Shown here: one piece after another, positions 11,343 through 14,694 of the stretch
Layout of the letters: each line of letters starts with the position of its first letter
How positions within the stretch are numbered: the first letter of the stretch is position 1
Assembly (NCBI GenBank): GCA_017403345.1
Contig: JAFQOH010000241.1
Coordinates: forward strand, 1 to 14,694
Source: RGIG3701 sp017403345
Lineage (GTDB): Bacteria > Planctomycetota > Planctomycetia > Pirellulales > Thermoguttaceae
Length of the DNA stretch: 14,694 nucleotides
Direction: 5' to 3'
The notes under the pieces: generated by a model
The model's input: only the letters and a program-made list of their open reading frames with translations
The model's database searches: none
What the model was told of the DNA's origin: nothing
Translations under genes and position numbers: made by a program

Positions 11343-12917
11343 ATGACGCCGTCTTCGATTACGGTTTTGGTAGTGGATAATGAACGGGAACACGCAGAGA
11401 TCGTGGCGTATGGACTTTCAAAGGTCGGGTACGTAACTGAGATCGCAACTTCCGGCGAGGAAGCGATCGAAAAGATCACGAATGGGTACTATGATGTGAT
11501 CTTTACGGATCTGATTATGGACCGTGTCGATGGATTTGGAGTACTGAATCATGCATGTGAAACTCTCCCCAACTGTGCGGTCATCATCATGACAGGGCAT
11601 GGAAGCGTGCCCTCGGCAGTCAGTGCGATGCAGCAGGGAGCGTTTAATTATCTGTTGAAGCCTCTGGATCTCAAACAGCTGCGTGCGGTGGCTGAAAAGG
11701 GTGCGGAGAGCGCTTCGCTGAAACGTACAAATCTGGAACTTCAGTCTCGTCTGGATGAGAAATTCGGGTTTGAGAAACTGGTCGGAAACAGCCCGGAAAT
11801 GTGTTCCATCGTCGAGAAACTGCGTCGTGTTTCTCCGACGAACTCAACGGTGTTGATCCAGGGCGCAACTGGAACGGGGAAGGAGCTCATTGCGCAGGCG
11901 ATCCATCAGAACAGTCCGCGAAAAAACAAACCGTTCGTTGGGTTGAATTGTGCGGCATTGAGCGACAATTTGCTGGAAAGTGAGCTTTTTGGGCACGTAA
12001 AAGGCGCTTTTACCGGGGCGATCTCGGATCGTATGGGGAAGATCGAGTACGCAAACGGCGGCACGCTTTTTCTGGATGAGGTCGGCGACATGCCAATGGC
12101 GACCCAAATCAAGCTGCTGCGGGTTTTGGAGGAGAGCGAGATCACGCGTGTTGGATCCAATGAGCCGATCCGGGTGAATGTACGCCTTCTTTCGGCAACG
12201 AACCGTGATCTGACGAGTGCGATCGAGGCAGGAACGTTCCGCAGTGACCTCTATCATCGTCTGAAAGTCGTCACGATCCGTCTTCCGTCGCTCGTGGAAC
12301 GTTCGGGCGACATTCCGGTCCTGGTGGACTATTTTGTGAAATTTTTCTCCGAAAAGCACCAAAAACCAATCCGTGGGATCACATCTGCGGCACGAAAATA
12401 TCTTTTGCAGTATGAATATCCAGGAAATGTGCGACAGCTTCGAAATATGGTAGAGAGTATGGTCGTAATGGATTATGACGGGCTGCTGAACGTGGACGAT
12501 CTTCCGGAGGAACTGGACGAGATCGTTCCTGCAGAAGAACGGCGTCTTGCGGAAGCTGTGGCCATGGAAGAGTTAAGGAAATTTCAGGAATCGCCGGCTC
12601 AGCGAAAGCAGGATGGAAACAGATCCGCAGGAGAAACGCCTCTCTTTGGTGAAAAAAACACAGGAACCGGAGAACCGGCATCCCGAAGTGGTTCCGTGAT
12701 CTGTTTGCCATCGTCCGGCTCTTTCAGTGAGACGGTGTCGGGAAGCGGGCTGACATCGTTTGTCGGCAAAACAATGGAGGAGCTGGAACTTGAATTTCTT
12801 CGCGTAACACTCGAACATACCAACGGAAACCGCGAAGAAGCAGCGAATCTGCTTGGTATCAGCGAGCGAACGCTTTACCGAAAACTGAAAGATGGAAAGT
12901 TACTTTCGGGAAAATAG
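11343..12917 (+). CDS. NtrC-family sigma54-dependent response regulator
   Basis: 524 aa with the three expected domains. The receiver (about 6-120) has phospho-acceptor D56 (FTDLIMD) and K106 (LLKPLD). The AAA+ sigma54-activation domain (about 145-385) has Walker A GATGTGKE (174-181), the sigma54-contacting GAFTGA loop (221-226), Walker B LFLDE (242-246) and arginines at R300 and R306. The Fis-type HTH is at about 495-518 (NREEAANLLGISERTLYRKL). A low-complexity linker of about 75 residues (395-470), rich in Ser, Gly and Glu, separates AAA+ and HTH and is longer than usual. It is the partner of the upstream kinase and would activate sigma54 promoters when phosphorylated. GGGAG lies nine bases before the ATG. 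Confidence 0.97.
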   Translation: MTPSSITVLVVDNEREHAEIVAYGLSKVGYVTEIATSGEEAIEKITNGYYDVIFTDLIMDRVDGFGVLNHACETLPNCAVIIMTGHGSVPSAVSAMQQGAFNYLLKPLDLKQLRAVAEKGAESASLKRTNLELQSRLDEKFGFEKLVGNSPEMCSIVEKLRRVSPTNSTVLIQGATGTGKELIAQAIHQNSPRKNKPFVGLNCAALSDNLLESELFGHVKGAFTGAISDRMGKIEYANGGTLFLDEVGDMPMATQIKLLRVLEESEITRVGSNEPIRVNVRLLSATNRDLTSAIEAGTFRSDLYHRLKVVTIRLPSLVERSGDIPVLVDYFVKFFSEKHQKPIRGITSAARKYLLQYEYPGNVRQLRNMVESMVVMDYDGLLNVDDLPEELDEIVPAEERRLAEAVAMEELRKFQESPAQRKQDGNRSAGETPLFGEKNTGTGEPASRSGSVICLPSSGSFSETVSGSGLTSFVGKTMEELELEFLRVTLEHTNGNREEAANLLGISERTLYRKLKDGKLLSGK

Positions 12918-13064
12918 GCGAATTCGTTAAATTGAGGATTCCTGTTTCGGGGGATTTTTTTGAAAAATTTTAAAGAAAGATGGAGAAAGTTGGAAAAAAA
13001 ACGCCCGGTCCCCCTACTCAGAATCGGATAGAATGGTAAAATACAGACAGTTATTTTTATGTCA

Positions 13065-13102
13065 GCCTCCGGCCTGATCGTATTCTGGGCCTGTTCGGAG
13101 GC
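13065..13102 (+). other. Leader hairpin upstream of tpiA
   Basis: GCCTCCG (13065-13071) pairs perfectly with CGGAGGC (13096-13102) across a 24-nt loop that holds a GGCC...GGCC inner pairing. It lies 50 bases before the tpiA ATG, downstream of a TAAAAT (13037-13042) that could be a -10 box without a clear -35. Confidence 0.5.
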
Positions 13103-13152
13103 GGCAGCGCAATTTTTTTTGAAATTCGAAATTCTCGAAAAGGAGATTTGAA

Positions 13153-13908
13153 ATGCGTCGTCCGTTCATCGCTGGTAACTGGAAAATGAACATGGATCGT
13201 GCCGGAGCCGTCGCTTTGGTGGAAGGCCTAAAAGAGGCTGCAAAAGATGTCGATTACGCCGACATCGCTGTCTGCCCGCCGTTCGTCTATCTTGACGCGG
13301 TCGCACAGGTCCTCAAAGGCACCAATATCGGCGTTGGCGCTCAGGATTGCTACTTCGAAGAAAAAGGTGCTTTCACGGGCGAGATCAGCGTCGCGATGCT
13401 CAAAGACGTTGGATGCCAGTATGTCATCCTCGGCCACAGCGAACGCCGTCACATTATCGGCGAAAGCAACGAGCTGACCAACAAAAAACTCCTTGCCGTT
13501 CTGAAAGCCGGCCTGACCCCGATCCTCTGCATCGGTGAAATGCTCGAACAACGTGAAGCGGATCAGACTTTCGACATCAACGCGGAACAGTTCCTCGGCT
13601 CGCTGGCCGGCGTCTCTGCGGAAGATATGAAAAAAGTCGTCATTGCCTACGAACCCGTTTGGGCTATCGGTACTGGAAAAACTGCGACCCCGGAAATGGC
13701 TGAAGAAGTGCATGCCGGCATTCGTCGTCTGATCGCGTTCCGCTTCAATAAAGAAGTTGCTGACGCTGTTCGTATCCAGTACGGCGGAAGCATGAAGCCC
13801 GGAAATGCAAAAGACCTCCTCGCTCAGGCTGACATTGACGGCGGTCTGATCGGCGGCGCGGCTCTCAAAGTGGACGATTTCATGGGAATCATTGAAGCTG
13901 CGAAATAA
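13153..13908 (+). CDS. tpiA: Triosephosphate isomerase
   Basis: 251 aa, the family's normal length. It interconverts dihydroxyacetone phosphate and glyceraldehyde 3-phosphate in glycolysis as a cytoplasmic TIM-barrel dimer. Catalytic residues are present: N9 and K11 (AGNWKMN), H95 (ILGHSERR) and E167 (AYEPVWAIGTGKTA, which also holds the flexible loop). The phosphate-binding YGGSMKPGNA and GLIGGAAL motifs are intact. AAGGAG seven to eight bases before the ATG gives a strong ribosome binding site. It is followed by secG, an arrangement seen in several bacterial groups. Confidence 0.98.
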   Translation: MRRPFIAGNWKMNMDRAGAVALVEGLKEAAKDVDYADIAVCPPFVYLDAVAQVLKGTNIGVGAQDCYFEEKGAFTGEISVAMLKDVGCQYVILGHSERRHIIGESNELTNKKLLAVLKAGLTPILCIGEMLEQREADQTFDINAEQFLGSLAGVSAEDMKKVVIAYEPVWAIGTGKTATPEMAEEVHAGIRRLIAFRFNKEVADAVRIQYGGSMKPGNAKDLLAQADIDGGLIGGAALKVDDFMGIIEAAK

Positions 13909-13924
13909 AACGGGAGCCCGTTTT
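13907..13924 (+). terminator. Weak terminator-like hairpin after tpiA
   Basis: AAAACGG-GAGC-CCGTTTT overlaps the tpiA stop region. Only the three inner pairs are GC, and the U-run is part of the stem. Confidence 0.4.
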
Positions 13925-13977
13925 AGTTACGCGAGATTTTGCCGGAGTTCCGGTTCAGGGAAGTTGGCTCTGGCACG

Positions 13978-14013
13978 TTCATTTCACGAGACTTTTACGT
14001 CTCGTGAAATGAA
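13978..14013. other. 15-bp perfect hairpin between tpiA and secG
   Basis: TTCATTTCACGAGAC (13978-13992) is fully complementary to GTCTCGTGAAATGAA (13999-14013) around TTTTAC. There is only a diffuse T-rich tail downstream. It could stall or process the tpiA-secG transcript or be a protein site. Confidence 0.85.
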
Positions 14014-14060
14014 ATCGTTGATTTTGAATTTTTAATTTTAGTCAGAATACAGGTACGAAT

Positions 14061-14694
14061 ATGATTCAATTTTTGCTTGCTGTGGCGATGCTGGTGCTCA
14101 GTCTGTTCCTCCTTCTGCTGATCCTTCTCCAGAAAGGACGAGGCGGCGGATTAGCTGGTGCTCTTGGTGGAGTTGGCGGATCCAGTGCTTTTGGCGCAAA
14201 AGCCGGCGACACGTTCACGAAAGTGACTATCGTCGTTGCTTTCATCTGGATTTTGACCTGTGGTTTCTCCTGTTTCTGGTTCTCGCACCTCAGTAAAAAA
14301 TCGGTCGCCAATGATGCAACATGGAAAACGGAAGCTGCGGCCCCGGTTACTCAGGAAACTCCGGCTGCCCCGGCTGATCTATCTGCTCCAGCTGCTCCGG
14401 AAACGATGCCAGTGGATCTTCCCGAAACACCCGAAGGCACGGTTGCCGAACAGGCCCCTGAGCTGCCTACTGAGTTGAATGTTGATTCGGTTACTCCGGC
14501 GGAAACTCCGGCTCCGGCGGAAACCCCGGCTCCGGCGGAAACCCCGGCTCCGGCGGAAACCCCGGCTCCGGCGGAAACCCCTGCTCCGGTTGAAACTCCG
14601 GCTCCGGCGGAAACTCCGGCTCCGGTGGAAACCCCTGCTCCGGCGGAAACTCCGGCTCCGGTGGAAACCCCTGCTCCGGCGGAAACTCCGGCTC
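14061..14694 (+). CDS. secG: Preprotein translocase subunit SecG (3' end outside the window)
   Basis: Two membrane helices (about 3-22 and 57-76) flank the conserved glycine-rich loop (QKGRGGGLAGALGG, then GGSSAFGAK), the SecG pattern. SecG assists SecYE in protein export at the inner membrane. After helix 2 comes a long Pro/Ala/Glu/Thr-rich tail that turns into perfect-to-near-perfect PAETPA repeats and is still open at the window edge. Typical SecG is about 75-120 aa, so this version is greatly extended. The start is the ATG at 14061. The ribosome binding site (CAGG) is weak. Confidence 0.9.
   Translation, partial: MIQFLLAVAMLVLSLFLLLLILLQKGRGGGLAGALGGVGGSSAFGAKAGDTFTKVTIVVAFIWILTCGFSCFWFSHLSKKSVANDATWKTEAAAPVTQETPAAPADLSAPAAPETMPVDLPETPEGTVAEQAPELPTELNVDSVTPAETPAPAETPAPAETPAPAETPAPAETPAPVETPAPAETPAPVETPAPAETPAPVETPAPAETPA
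14496..14694 (+). repeat. 18-bp tandem repeats in the secG tail
   Basis: About eleven copies of an 18-mer (CCGGCGGAAACTCCGGCT and close variants) encode PAETPA or PVETPA. The array continues past the end of the window. Confidence 0.95.

Overview
The right half of the window (about 6.8-14.7 kb) is bacterial chromosome: a lipoprotein gene, rpsO-pnp, an NtrC-type two-component pair, tpiA, and secG, which runs off the end. The gene order, a tRNA gene without encoded CCA, and a secG with a long Pro/Ala/Glu/Thr tail suggest the PVC group, most likely a planctomycete. This is an inference from gene content, with no rRNA or other firm marker.

The left half (1 to about 6720) looks like an integrated mobile element lying against the 3' end of a tRNA-Gly(CCC) gene (6720-6791, minus). 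Next to the tRNA is a minus-strand cassette of a tyrosine recombinase and a 53-aa ribbon-helix-helix protein. The cassette is bracketed by 59-bp direct repeats and surrounded by copies of CAGATTGTC. A good minus-strand sigma70-type promoter (6492-6519) fires into it. Further left are two convergent small genes, one for a membrane protein and one for a mostly helical protein, that share a CTAG stop. Beyond them is a structured noncoding block (about 3660-4170) with tRNA-like T-arm/acceptor modules, one tRNA-Arg-like gene and several hairpins.

A minus-strand operon then runs to the window edge: an excisionase-like HTH protein, a 64-aa helical protein, a 103-aa protein, a 180-aa single-TM protein, SSB, a 108-aa protein and a ParB-like protein. 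Several gene pairs overlap (ATGA). Two arrays of GC-rich near-palindromes with a 70-bp period and inverted ends sit just upstream of the TM-protein and SSB ribosome binding sites. The left end of the element, and any replication or transfer genes, are outside the window. The int/xis/SSB/ParB set fits a small integrative element or phage satellite, but no structural, relaxase or replicase gene is visible.

In the chromosomal half, rpsO has an extended -10 promoter and a leader hairpin that could bind S15. A clear terminator closes pnp and decides the start of the histidine kinase. The kinase (cytosolic HisKA/HATPase, no sensor domain) is followed by six 13-bp repeats and an NtrC-family sigma54 activator. 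tpiA has all its catalytic residues, and a 15-bp perfect hairpin separates it from secG.
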